Shown: piece by piece, positions 1-7,156 of the stretch
How the letters are laid out: each line of letters begins with the position of its first letter
How positions within the stretch are numbered: the first letter of the stretch is position 1
From: CAZYBU01 sp964645775
Lineage (GTDB): Bacteria; Spirochaetota; UBA4802; UBA5550
NCBI GenBank assembly: GCA_964645775.1
Contig: CAZYBU010000037.1
Location: 1 to 30,736 of the forward strand
Direction: 5' to 3'
Length of the DNA: 30,736 nucleotides
Notes under the pieces: generated by a model
The model's database searches: none
What the model saw: the letters and a program-made list of their open reading frames with translations, nothing else
What the model was told of the DNA's origin: nothing
Program-made: the position numbers and the translations under genes

Positions 1-54
1 TAGAGCAGCTGATTTGTAATCAGCAGGTTGCGGGTTCAAGTCCCATCGCCAGCT
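1..54 (+). tRNA. tRNA-Thr (anticodon TGT), 5' part missing
   Basis: This is the 3' part of a tRNA cut by the window edge; the 5' acceptor strand and part of the D arm lie outside. The anticodon stem GCTGA/TCAGC encloses the loop TTTGTAA, so the anticodon is TGT, which reads ACA (threonine). The T loop TTCAAGT follows, then the acceptor 3' strand CGCCAGC (47-53) and discriminator T54. CCA is not fully encoded (CA then T), so it would be added after transcription. It lies 4 bp upstream of tRNA-Tyr and is probably co-transcribed with it. Confidence 0.93.
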
Positions 55-58
55 CATA

Positions 59-140
59 GGTGAGGTTCCCGAGTGGCCAAAGGGAACAGACTGTAAATCT
101 GTCGGCGTAGCCTTCGGTGGTTCGAATCCACCCCTCACCA
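59..140 (+). tRNA. tRNA-Tyr (anticodon GTA)
   Basis: This is a complete class II tRNA. The acceptor strands GGTGAGG (59-65) and CCTCACC (133-139) pair fully, with discriminator A140. The anticodon stem ACAGA/TCTGT holds the loop CTGTAAA (anticodon GTA). A long variable arm follows, as expected for bacterial tRNA-Tyr, then the T arm GGTGG-TTCGAAT-CCACC. Only CA follows the discriminator, so the full CCA is not encoded. A degenerate integrase gene begins about 150 bp downstream, so the 3' end of this tRNA is a plausible att site. I saw no second copy of the tRNA 3' end within the window. Confidence 0.96.
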
Positions 141-155
141 CAGAAAGAGCTTAAC

Positions 156-190
156 ATTCCCCCGGAATCCGTAAAGGAATCCGGGGGAAT
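156..190 (+). terminator. Long GC-rich hairpin behind the tRNA pair
   Basis: ATTCCCCCGGA (156-166) pairs perfectly with TCCGGGGGAAT (180-190). Inside, an A/A mismatch is followed by TCC/GGA pairs and a GTAAA loop. It is placed like a tRNA operon terminator, but no T tract follows directly; the next bases are AAAGAG and then CTTTTTA. A second hairpin, GCCTTTT/AAAAGGC at 196-215, follows at once. It could equally be part of an attachment region of the integrated element. Confidence 0.5.
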
Positions 191-247
191 AAAGAGCCTT
201 TTTAGCACAAAAGGCAAGCTACCTCACAAGAGATGCTTCAAAATTAA

Positions 248-267
248 AAAGTGTCACAAAGTGTCAC
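248..267 (+). repeat. Two tandem 10-bp direct repeats upstream of the integrase
   Basis: AAAGTGTCAC occurs twice without spacing (248-257 and 258-267), 20 bp before the recombinase start codon. Short direct repeats next to an integrase gene are often arm-type integrase sites or excisionase/repressor sites. That role is inference here; only the repeat is directly visible. Confidence 0.6.
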
Positions 268-287
268 GATTTTTTTGGAGGCGTCTC

Positions 288-983
288 ATGAAAATTAAAA
301 ACCACTACATCTACACCCGTAAAAAATCACCGTTTTACTACATTCGCTTCACCCCTGAAGAACTGCGGGCGCTTTTTCCCGTGAAATGGGAAACAGTCTG
401 GCCAGACCGGAGAGCCTACGTTTCAAATCTACTGGCAGCGACTACCGGCATGAGGTTATCGGAAATACAGGGACTTCTTGTCAAACACGTAAACACGGAC
501 ACAAAATCAATCCGCATTTTGAGGAGCTGGGACGGGCGCTTGAACCAGCCGAACCGGACACCGAAAAACAAGAAAACCCGTGAAATCGAGTTATCCGATA
601 CGGTATTCAATGAGATACAACTTCTTATAGAAGAAAACCCGGAACCGGGGAACCGGGAAGCGTTTCTATTCCCCGGAGAAAAACCCGGTCTACCCATGGA
701 TAAAAAATATTTCCCGCGACATTTTAAAAAGGCGATACGGAAATCGGGCATTAACACAGAGGATAGACATTTTTCCTTCCACTGTTACAGACACACCGTA
801 AATACACTTTTAATTGAGGCAGGGGTAAACCCCTTTAAAGTGGCGGCATACCTGGGACATTCTCGGAACGACATGACAGCCCTTTATCATCATAGCAATA
901 TCAGAGATCACGGCGACATTAGATTGATTTTTGAAAACCTGTTAAAGCCGTCCCCGAATATTACACTTTTGAGGCATGCGTAA
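288..983 (+). pseudogene. Tyrosine recombinase/integrase, core-binding domain deleted
   Basis: This 231-residue protein starts at ATG 288, six bases after a GGAGG ribosome site (277-281). The open frame extends upstream into tRNA-Tyr, but that part is not coding. The catalytic half is intact: the first arginine in GMRLSEI, the H-x-x-R-H box in FHCYRHTVNT, the LGHS histidine and the nucleophile tyrosine in TALYHH. The N-terminus has a typical start (KNHYIYTRKKSPFYYIRF) but runs at about residue 21 straight into TPEELRALFP, which in full-length relatives begins the catalytic domain. The SAM-like core-binding domain of roughly 100 residues is therefore absent, apparently by an in-frame deletion. 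The protein would be expected to bind core sites poorly. Its place behind tRNA-Tyr, with hicAB downstream, marks a decayed integrated element. It might still be translated. Confidence 0.8.
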
Positions 984-986
984 ATA

Positions 987-1019
987 ATTGTTGACAATAC
1001 AGCTTAAAGTCGGTATATT
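987..1019 (+). promoter_or_regulatory. hicAB sigma70-type promoter with overlapping inverted repeat
   Basis: A perfect -35 TTGACA (991-996) and a -10 TATATT (1014-1019) are separated by an ideal 17 bp. The -35 is embedded in the inverted repeat ATTGT-TG-ACAAT (987-998), a candidate operator for the HicB helix-turn-helix protein. The predicted transcription start (about 1026) falls on the hicA ATG (1025). The transcript would therefore have no 5' leader and no ribosome site for hicA. Confidence 0.75.
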
Positions 1020-1024
1020 GCATC

Positions 1025-1207
1025 ATGACAGGCAAGGAGCTTATCAAGTTGTTAAAAAGTGGCGGCTGGGAGCTGGACCGGGTAAAAGGTTCCCACCATA
1101 TTATGATAAAAGGGAAAAAGACCCTTTCTGTACCTGTTCACGGTAAAAAGGATTTACCGCCGAGCATTTTACACCGGATTATGAAGGATGGAGGATTAAA
1201 GTCATGA
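1025..1207 (+). CDS. hicA: HicA-family mRNA interferase toxin
   Basis: This 60-residue protein has the HicA dsRBD-like fold signature: KELIKLLKSGGWELDRVKGSHHIM, shown here only as its span (residues 4-27), with the conserved catalytic histidine in GSHH, then the strand SVPVHGKKDLPPSIL. HicA toxins are ribosome-independent RNases that cleave mRNAs. The size is typical for the family. No Shine-Dalgarno precedes ATG 1025, and the strong promoter points at the start codon. Its TGA overlaps the hicB start as ATGA, so the two genes are translationally coupled. It was probably carried by the integrated element whose recombinase lies just upstream. Confidence 0.92.
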   Translation: MTGKELIKLLKSGGWELDRVKGSHHIMIKGKKTLSVPVHGKKDLPPSILHRIMKDGGLKS

Positions 1208-1623
1208 TTAACTATCCCGCAAAAATTGAGTACAGCAAAAGCGACAAGGTGTACACGGTGGCTTTTCCGGACCTTCCCGGATGCCATACCTACGGGGAAA
1301 CACTGGAAGAGGCGCAGAGCATGGCGGCCGAAGCCCTTACCGGGTATCTGGAAAGTATTGATTTACGCAAGATGAAAATACCGGAACCTTCAAGCCTGAA
1401 GGGTAAAAACATTTATTATATCGGCCCGGACGTAAAAACAGCCTTCGCTATATGGATGAAACTAACGCGAAAAGCAAAGGGATTGTCACAAAAGAAAGCC
1501 GCCGAACTTCTGGGAATCAATTTTCAGTCATACCAGAAATACGAAAACCCCAGAAAGGCAAATCCGACACTCATAACTTTATGGAGAATTGAAAAAATAT
1601 TCAACGAAAGGATTTTAGTATAA
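1204..1623 (+). CDS. hicB: HicB-family antitoxin with C-terminal HTH
   Basis: This 139-residue protein has two domains. Residues 1-55 are the partial RNase H-like HicB fold, with the signature YTVAFPDLPGCHTYGETLEEA and the following AAEALTGYLE helix. Residues 78-135 form an XRE-type helix-turn-helix (KLTRKAKGLSQKKAAELLGI, then FQSYQKYE), which should bind the operon promoter. HicB binds and neutralises HicA and represses hicAB. A clear GGAGG ribosome site lies 8-14 bases before ATG 1204, in contrast to hicA, which has none. This favours antitoxin over toxin translation. The start overlaps the hicA stop by 4 bp. Confidence 0.93.
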   Translation: MINYPAKIEYSKSDKVYTVAFPDLPGCHTYGETLEEAQSMAAEALTGYLESIDLRKMKIPEPSSLKGKNIYYIGPDVKTAFAIWMKLTRKAKGLSQKKAAELLGINFQSYQKYENPRKANPTLITLWRIEKIFNERILV

Positions 1624-1843
1624 CGGCAAAATATTTTTTATGCAGGAGAGATAGGCCGACGGGCCGAAAAGGGCGGAACCCTGCCGCCAGTAAATGGCAA
1701 GGAAATTTCACCCAGGGCTGGCAAGTATTTCTCTGTCATCCCGACAGAGCCGGGATTTCTCGCAATTATCTTTCAATATGGAACAGCTAATTTTTATTCC
1801 GTAATGGACTTGCATTTATGACACCTTATCCTATCCTTCTCCA
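1624..1843. other. Noncoding spacer with hairpins, likely end of the integrated element
   Basis: No gene is supported here. It holds a GGCGG/CCGCC hairpin (1672-1688) and a perfect CTCTGTC-ATCCC-GACAGAG hairpin (1731-1749) followed by CCGGGATTTCTCG. The second resembles fragments of dispersed intergenic repeats of the 'GTCATCCCGAC...' kind found in many bacterial genomes. No T tract makes either a convincing terminator, and I could not find a good promoter for the next gene. Confidence 0.45.
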
Positions 1844-2588
1844 ATGGACCGCTTCAGCCGCCAGATGACCATTCCAGGATGGGGAGAGGATGGACAGGAG
1901 ATACTTCGCGAAAGTCATCTCTTTGTCGCGGGCGCAGGCGGCCTGGGTTCCCCTCTCCTTGTCTATCTTGCCAGGGCCGGCCTGGGACGAATAACCTTCT
2001 GTGACCATGACGCGGTCCATGAGACCAACCTTCACCGTCAGTTCCTTTACAGCAGGGATTCNNNNNNNNNNTGTCGGAAAGCCGAAAAGCCGGGTGGCCC
2101 AGGATGTTCTCGGGAGAGAACACTCTGTTGAACCAGCCACGGAAATTCGGGGGCTCTCTGAAAAATGCACACGGGAGTCCCTGCCGGACCTGGTTCCGAA
2201 GGATGTCTCCGTTATTGTCGACTGCCTGGACAGCTTTTCCGCGCGCCATGATTTAAACCGGTTTGCCGTGGATAGAAGCATCCCCCTGGTCCACGGGGCC
2301 GTATCTGGATTACGGGGACAGCTGACCCTTGTGATCCCGGGCAAGACGGCCTGCCTTGGCTGCTTCTTGCCGACCGGAGAGAGCGAGAGGGAGGGGGCCA
2401 TCGCGGGACCGGCTGCGGGAGTAATCGGCTCCATGCAGGCCCTGCAGGTCCTTATCTGGTTGACGGGAACCGGAACACCCCTTACCAATAAACTGTACTT
2501 CTGGGACGGAGCCTCTGGAGAATCGACCGTTCTGAATCTTACAAAAAATCCCCGGTGTAGCGTCTGTGGAAAAAGCGGAAGCGAGTGA
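1844..2588 (+). CDS. MoeB/ThiF/HesA-type E1-like adenylyltransferase, interrupted by an assembly gap
   Basis: The protein is about 245 residues long if the gap is ignored. These enzymes use ATP to adenylate the C-terminal glycine of small sulfur carriers such as MoaD or ThiS. The N-terminal RFSRQMTIPGWGEDGQ motif, the nucleotide-binding loop GAGGLGS (about residues 31-37), the acidic DHD and the NLHRQF arginine finger lie before the gap. The adenylate-binding VDCLDSFSARHDLN and two zinc cysteine pairs (CLGC and CSVC) lie after it. Ten Ns (2062-2071) shift the apparent frame by one; removing them yields TCT and a perfect family match, RQFLYSRDSVGKPKS. The gene is therefore probably intact in the organism. 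No thiS/moaD or other cofactor gene is nearby, so MoeB versus ThiF cannot be decided. ATG 1844 lacks a clear ribosome site. Confidence 0.85.
2062..2071. other. Assembly gap (10 Ns)
   Basis: This is a run of ten unknown bases inside the E1-like gene. The flanking frames agree only if the true gap length is a multiple of three. Length zero restores the conserved sequence exactly, so the Ns are probably a scaffolder placeholder between abutting contigs. Confidence 0.98.
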
Positions 2589-2605
2589 CCGGGAAGGAGG
2601 AACAA

Positions 2606-2914
2606 GTGAGCTGGAGAACCCGAATCATTATCATTGTCCTGGTCCTGCTTCTGGCCGGTGGCCTCTTTATCTTTTTCCGATATTTATTCACCTATGAACA
2701 GCGCAATATCGTTAAAAGACAGATTGAAACCGTTACGGGCCAGGACCTGACCATAACGATCTTCGGTTTCGATGGCAGGGTCATCAAACGGTGGACCGGC
2801 GTGCGGAAGATAACCTCCGGGAAGGAAGGACGTGATTATACCTATTTCTATACAAAGGATAACAAATACGTCCAGATCCCAAATTCTGTCTGGTACGTAG
2901 CCGAGGAACAATAG
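2606..2914 (+). CDS. Small single-pass membrane protein of unknown function
   Basis: I do not recognise the family. The frame opens at GTG 2585, overlapping the preceding stop, but GTG 2606 is preferred because AAGGAGG sits 5 bases upstream; this gives 102 residues. A strongly hydrophobic segment at about residues 5-25 (rich in I, L and V, ending FIFFRY) anchors a soluble domain of about 75 residues. That domain has alternating strand-like sequence (DLTITIFGFDGRVIKRW, YTYFYTKDNKYVQIP) with no cysteines. The N-in/C-out topology is inferred from the short N-terminus and the basic RNIVKRQ after the anchor, and is uncertain. It lies between the E1-like gene and recG with almost no spacing, so it is probably co-transcribed with them. 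Confidence 0.75.
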   Translation: MSWRTRIIIIVLVLLLAGGLFIFFRYLFTYEQRNIVKRQIETVTGQDLTITIFGFDGRVIKRWTGVRKITSGKEGRDYTYFYTKDNKYVQIPNSVWYVAEEQ

Positions 2915-2918
2915 CGGG

Positions 2919-5018
2919 ATGCTTCACCAGCCTGTCACTCTTCTTCCGGGTGTGGGAGAGAGAAAGGCCCGGGTCCTTGAGGAAGAGACAGGTATTTCGT
3001 CCCTGGAAGACCTGCTTTTTCATGCTCCCCGCAGATACCTGGACCGTTCATCCCTGAAAGCGATACGGGACTGCTTCGAGGGGGAGGAGGTGACGATTTC
3101 AGGACGGGTGATGCAGGTCCAGAAGGGTGGCAGAAAAAAGACTCATCTCAGGGTCACGATCCATGACGGGACTGATGATCTGGACGCTGTTTTTTTCGCG
3201 GGAATCCGTTTTTTTGAAAATTATTTTCAGGCGGAAGATGAAGTCCTCCTCTCTGGCAGGATCTCCTTTTACCGGGGGCAGAGGCAGATAACACATCCCG
3301 AATTCGATCGACTGAACGATTCCGAAGAAGGGATCAACACAGGCCGGGTCGTTCCTCTTTACCCTTCAACTGAAAAGCTTAAAAAACAGGGGTTCGACTC
3401 CCGTACATTTCGAAGGATCATACACGAGACACTGGATAACTATCTCTCTCCCATCCAGGACAGGTTCAATCGGGTCCTTCCCAGAGAGGAGCTGCCCCCC
3501 TACGGCGATGCCCTGGAGACCCTGCACTTTCCAGAAAAGATCGAAGATATCGAACCGGCCAGGATACGCATGGCCTTCCACGAGGCCCTTCTGCTCCAGT
3601 ATTATCTTCTGCTGAGAAAATCCCTCCGAAAAAGGGAAGAAGGACCGGCACCGGGAAGCTCAGATATCCACGCAAGTGCCGGGGAGGACCTCGAAAAATT
3701 CATCCGATCACTCCCCTTCGCGCTGACCGGTGATCAGAAAAAAGCCATCGATGAAATCACACGGGACTTGATAAGCGGCTTTCCCATGAACCGTCTTCTT
3801 CAGGGAGATGTCGGTTCCGGCAAGACTCTCGTAGCCTGCGCAGCCATGCTCTTCGCCTCACACCTGGGCCTTCAGACCGCTCTCATGGTACCGACCGAGG
3901 TTCTCGCCCGGCAGCACTACGCCACCCTGAAGGGATTTTTGGGCGATCATCTCAATATTGAGATCCTCACGGGGACAACGCCTGAAAAAGAACGCAGGGG
4001 GATAACCTCTGATCTCGCCGTGGGGAGGCTTGACGTGGTTACCGGAACCCATGCCCTCTTTCAAAAAGGGGTATCCTTTCATAACCTCGGACTTGTGATA
4101 ATTGATGAGCAGCACCGTTTCGGCGTGGAGCAGAGAGCCCGGCTTCTTGAAAAGGGACATCATCCTCACCAGCTCTCCATGACAGCCACGCCCATACCTC
4201 GTTCCCTCTCCCTGACACGATATGGTGACATGGAGGTTTCATCTATTCGGGAGAGACCGGCCCAGCGGAAAAAAGTGACAACCCATTCTTTCCCGGAATC
4301 ACGCCTCCGGGGCGTTTACAATTCGATGGAGAAATACGTCTCCTTGGGAAGGCAGGTCTTTTACATCCTCCCCCTGATCGAGGACTCAGAGAAACTCGAC
4401 CTTGCTTCCGCAGAAAAAAGGTTCAGTGAACTCAGGGAGATTTTCTCTCACAGGAGTGTTGAGCTTCTTCACGGCCGCGTACCAGAAGATAAGAGCCGGG
4501 AGATCATGGACCGTTTTTCGGAGGGAAGGACGGATATCCTGGTGGCCACCACAGTTATCGAGGTAGGTGTGGACATCCCCAATGCCACCATCATTGTAAT
4601 CGAACACGCAGACCGTTTCGGTCTGGCCCAGCTTCACCAGCTCCGGGGTCGCGTGGGACGGGGAGAATATGAATCCTTCTGCATACTTATACACGGGGAT
4701 GACCTCTCTGAGACCGCCGAACGGCGGATAGGAACCATGCTGGAGACAGACGATGGTTTCAGGATAGCGGAAGAGGACCTGCGGCTCCGGGGAGCGGGAG
4801 AGTTGATCGGAACCCGCCAGCACGGTCACGCCGAATGGATGCAGTTTACGGATCTCTCAAGAGACGCGGAACTGATTGAGAAAGCGAGAGAGGCGGCCCG
4901 GGAAATCGATGAGAATATAGATAATCCCGGCATTGCCCTGGAAGAGCTGAAGCAGGGAAAGGTCCCCCCTCCCATGAGAGGTATCAGGACAGGCCGCTTT
5001 CGGAGATACCTGTCCTGA
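2919..5018 (+). CDS. recG: ATP-dependent DNA helicase RecG
   Basis: This is a full-length 699-residue protein. RecG remodels stalled replication forks and branch-migrates Holliday junctions. The N-terminal wedge region opens with LPGVGERKARVLEE and an OB-type segment (about residues 55-130). Helicase motifs follow in order: Walker A GDVGSGKT (296-303), the RecG-type motif II DEQHRFGVEQR (396-406), TATPIPRSL (422-430), the motif IV/V region LLHGRVPEDK and ATTVIEVGVDIP (543-554), and motif VI QLRGRVGRG (574-582). The C-terminal RecG domain is present (RLRGAGELIGTRQHG). It starts 4 bp after the small membrane protein and converges on ftsH, leaving only 30 bp between the stops. No terminator hairpin is visible in that gap. 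Confidence 0.98.
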   Translation: MLHQPVTLLPGVGERKARVLEEETGISSLEDLLFHAPRRYLDRSSLKAIRDCFEGEEVTISGRVMQVQKGGRKKTHLRVTIHDGTDDLDAVFFAGIRFFENYFQAEDEVLLSGRISFYRGQRQITHPEFDRLNDSEEGINTGRVVPLYPSTEKLKKQGFDSRTFRRIIHETLDNYLSPIQDRFNRVLPREELPPYGDALETLHFPEKIEDIEPARIRMAFHEALLLQYYLLLRKSLRKREEGPAPGSSDIHASAGEDLEKFIRSLPFALTGDQKKAIDEITRDLISGFPMNRLLQGDVGSGKTLVACAAMLFASHLGLQTALMVPTEVLARQHYATLKGFLGDHLNIEILTGTTPEKERRGITSDLAVGRLDVVTGTHALFQKGVSFHNLGLVIIDEQHRFGVEQRARLLEKGHHPHQLSMTATPIPRSLSLTRYGDMEVSSIRERPAQRKKVTTHSFPESRLRGVYNSMEKYVSLGRQVFYILPLIEDSEKLDLASAEKRFSELREIFSHRSVELLHGRVPEDKSREIMDRFSEGRTDILVATTVIEVGVDIPNATIIVIEHADRFGLAQLHQLRGRVGRGEYESFCILIHGDDLSETAERRIGTMLETDDGFRIAEEDLRLRGAGELIGTRQHGHAEWMQFTDLSRDAELIEKAREAAREIDENIDNPGIALEELKQGKVPPPMRGIRTGRFRRYLS

Positions 5019-5048
5019 CCAGATCGATCTTACCCGACTTCACGTTAC

Positions 5049-7082
5049 TCAGGATTTTGAACCGCTTCCCTTCTTTTCACTTCCCTTCTTTTCACTTCCC
5101 TTCTTTTCACTTCCCTTCTGGGAGCCCGAACTCTTTTTGGGTCGGGGGGAATAGCTCTTTTTCTCCTCCGCGGCTGTTCTCTTTTCCGGATCATTTTTGG
5201 GCTGAGCCGCGGTCTGTCCGTTACTGTTAATGGGTGGGAGTTTTTTTCCCTTCATGATAAGTTCGATCTCTTCCCGGTTCAGTGTCTCACGCACGATAAG
5301 AGTTCTGGCCAGCGATTCAAAGATTTTCTTATTCGATGTCAAAATCTTCCTGGCCTCGTCCCGGCATGTCTCGATAATGCCTGTCACTTCCTCGTCAATG
5401 AGCTGGGCCATCTTCTCTGAATAGTCCCTGTGCTGGGAGATCTCTCGTCCCAGAAATATCTGCTCGTTTTGACGGCTGAAGGTGAGAAGACCTACCTTCT
5501 TGCTCATGCCCCATTCACAGACCATCTTCCGGGCAAGCCCCGAGACCCTCTCCAGGTCGTTACCAGAGCCGGTTGTTATTTCATTAAACTTGATCTCCTC
5601 AGCCAGATACCCTCCCAGGAGGACCTTTATCTGGTCCATCCAGTAGCTCATGGGATGAAGAAGCTTATCCTCCTCGGGAAGCTGCATGGTTAGGCCCAAA
5701 GCCCGGCCCCGGGGAATAATTGAAATTTTATGGACCGGATCCGCCCCGGTCTTGAGGCCCACCAGGGCGTGCCCAACCTCATGATAGGCGATAATCTCCT
5801 TTTCGCGGTCGGATATAAGCATGGAACGGCGTTCCGGTCCCATCATGACCTTATCCTTCGCCTCCTCCATCTCGGACATGCCGATACGCCTCAGGTTCCG
5901 TCTTGCGGCAATCAGGGCCGCCTCATTCACCAGGTTGGCCAGGTCGGCGCCCGTGAATCCGGGTGATCCCCGGGCGATGACCCGAAGGTCGACTTCCCGG
6001 GAAAGAGGGAGTTTCCGTGAGTGTACGGCGAGTATCTTCTCCCGTCCGCGGAGGTCCGGAATATCCACTACCACCTGCCGGTCGAAGCGTCCCGGTCGCA
6101 GGAGGGCCGGATCCAAAACGTCCGGTCTGTTGGTGGCCGCGATTATAACAACCCCTTCATTGACCTCGAAACCGTCCATCTCCACCAGAAGCTGGTTCAG
6201 GGTCTGTTCACGCTCATCGTGACCTCCACCCAGGCCCGCTCCCCGCAGGCGACCGACGGCGTCAATCTCGTCTATGAAAATAATGCAGGGCGCGTTCTTC
6301 TTGCCCTGTTCAAAGAGGTCCCGCACACGGGAGGCTCCCACACCGACGAACATCTCCACGAAATCGGAACCGCTTATGGAGAAGAAGGGAACCCCCGCCT
6401 CTCCGGAGATAGCGCGGGCCAGTAGGGTCTTACCCGTACCGGGAGAACCCATAAGAAGGACACCGGTCGGTATCCGCGCCCCGATATTCACGAATTTCTT
6501 CGGGTCCTTGAGAAAATCGACGATCTCCATCAGTTCTTCCTTCGCTTCATCGGCACCGGCCACATCCTCGAACGTCACTTTCTGCTTCATCTCGGGATTA
6601 AGCTTGGCCCTGCTCTTTCCGAAGGATAGAGCCTTGTTACCCGCTCCCTGTATCTGGCGTATCATCAGGAACCATATTAGTCCGAAGAAGATAAGCCAGG
6701 GAAGAAAACTGATGATTCCGTTCAACAGTATATTGCCCTCATCGTCCTTCCCCTCGACTTGCACGTCGTTGGCCATGAGGGTCTTTACCAGGTCAGGGTC
6801 CTGGTACGGTATGTTCGTCCAGAAATCATAGGGCGGAGGAGGATTAAACGCCCCCCCCTTATCCCTGTCGGCAGCAGGTTGTTTCTCCTTCCGATATACA
6901 CCGGTAATTTTCTTCTCGTTCTCTATGGTAACGCGGAGGATATCCCTGTTCTCCATCCGGGTCATAAATTCGCTGTAGGTTATGAACAGGTTGTCGCCGT
7001 CGGACTGGTTCATCTGAAAAATGGCAAGTATGATAAGCCCAATTAGTAAGAATAGGGCTATCTGTCGGACAGTTTTATTCAT
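5049..7082 (-). CDS. ftsH: ATP-dependent zinc metalloprotease FtsH
   Basis: This 677-residue membrane-anchored AAA+ protease degrades misfolded membrane proteins and selected soluble regulators. TM1 is at about 7-23 and TM2 at about 124-142, flanking a periplasmic domain. The AAA module has Walker A GSPGTGKT (212-219), Walker B IIFIDEID (267-274) and the second region of homology ending ALLRPGRFDRQ (326-336). The peptidase has the zinc motif HEVGH (434-438), and D509 in GSGNDLERV is the likely third ligand. The C-terminal tail is low-complexity and basic/acidic, with three perfect copies of the pentapeptide GSEKK. It lies 74 bp downstream of tilS on the same strand, a common pairing in bacteria. 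Confidence 0.98.
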   Translation of the reverse strand: MNKTVRQIALFLLIGLIILAIFQMNQSDGDNLFITYSEFMTRMENRDILRVTIENEKKITGVYRKEKQPAADRDKGGAFNPPPPYDFWTNIPYQDPDLVKTLMANDVQVEGKDDEGNILLNGIISFLPWLIFFGLIWFLMIRQIQGAGNKALSFGKSRAKLNPEMKQKVTFEDVAGADEAKEELMEIVDFLKDPKKFVNIGARIPTGVLLMGSPGTGKTLLARAISGEAGVPFFSISGSDFVEMFVGVGASRVRDLFEQGKKNAPCIIFIDEIDAVGRLRGAGLGGGHDEREQTLNQLLVEMDGFEVNEGVVIIAATNRPDVLDPALLRPGRFDRQVVVDIPDLRGREKILAVHSRKLPLSREVDLRVIARGSPGFTGADLANLVNEAALIAARRNLRRIGMSEMEEAKDKVMMGPERRSMLISDREKEIIAYHEVGHALVGLKTGADPVHKISIIPRGRALGLTMQLPEEDKLLHPMSYWMDQIKVLLGGYLAEEIKFNEITTGSGNDLERVSGLARKMVCEWGMSKKVGLLTFSRQNEQIFLGREISQHRDYSEKMAQLIDEEVTGIIETCRDEARKILTSNKKIFESLARTLIVRETLNREEIELIMKGKKLPPINSNGQTAAQPKNDPEKRTAAEEKKSYSPRPKKSSGSQKGSEKKGSEKKGSEKKGSGSKS
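5065..5119. repeat. 15-bp coding tandem repeat in the ftsH tail
   Basis: CTTCCCTTCTTTTCA is repeated perfectly at 5065-5079, 5080-5094 and 5095-5109, with a partial fourth copy at 5110-5119. Each unit is five codons, so copy-number changes keep the reading frame and only lengthen or shorten the Gly-Ser-Glu-Lys-Lys tail. Confidence 0.9.
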
Positions 7083-7156
7083 TCAATAGTGCTCCTGTAT
7101 GCCAATACATATTATTGTGGTGGGGTCTGATCGATAGCTGGGACAATATGGCAACC

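Noticed and set aside
117..287. Upstream extension of the integrase reading frame into tRNA-Tyr
   Set aside because: It overlaps the tRNA and the hairpin, and ATG 288 has a good GGAGG site and a typical integrase N-terminus.
5065..5119. CRISPR-like repeat array
   Set aside because: The 15-bp units abut without spacers and are in-frame codons of FtsH.
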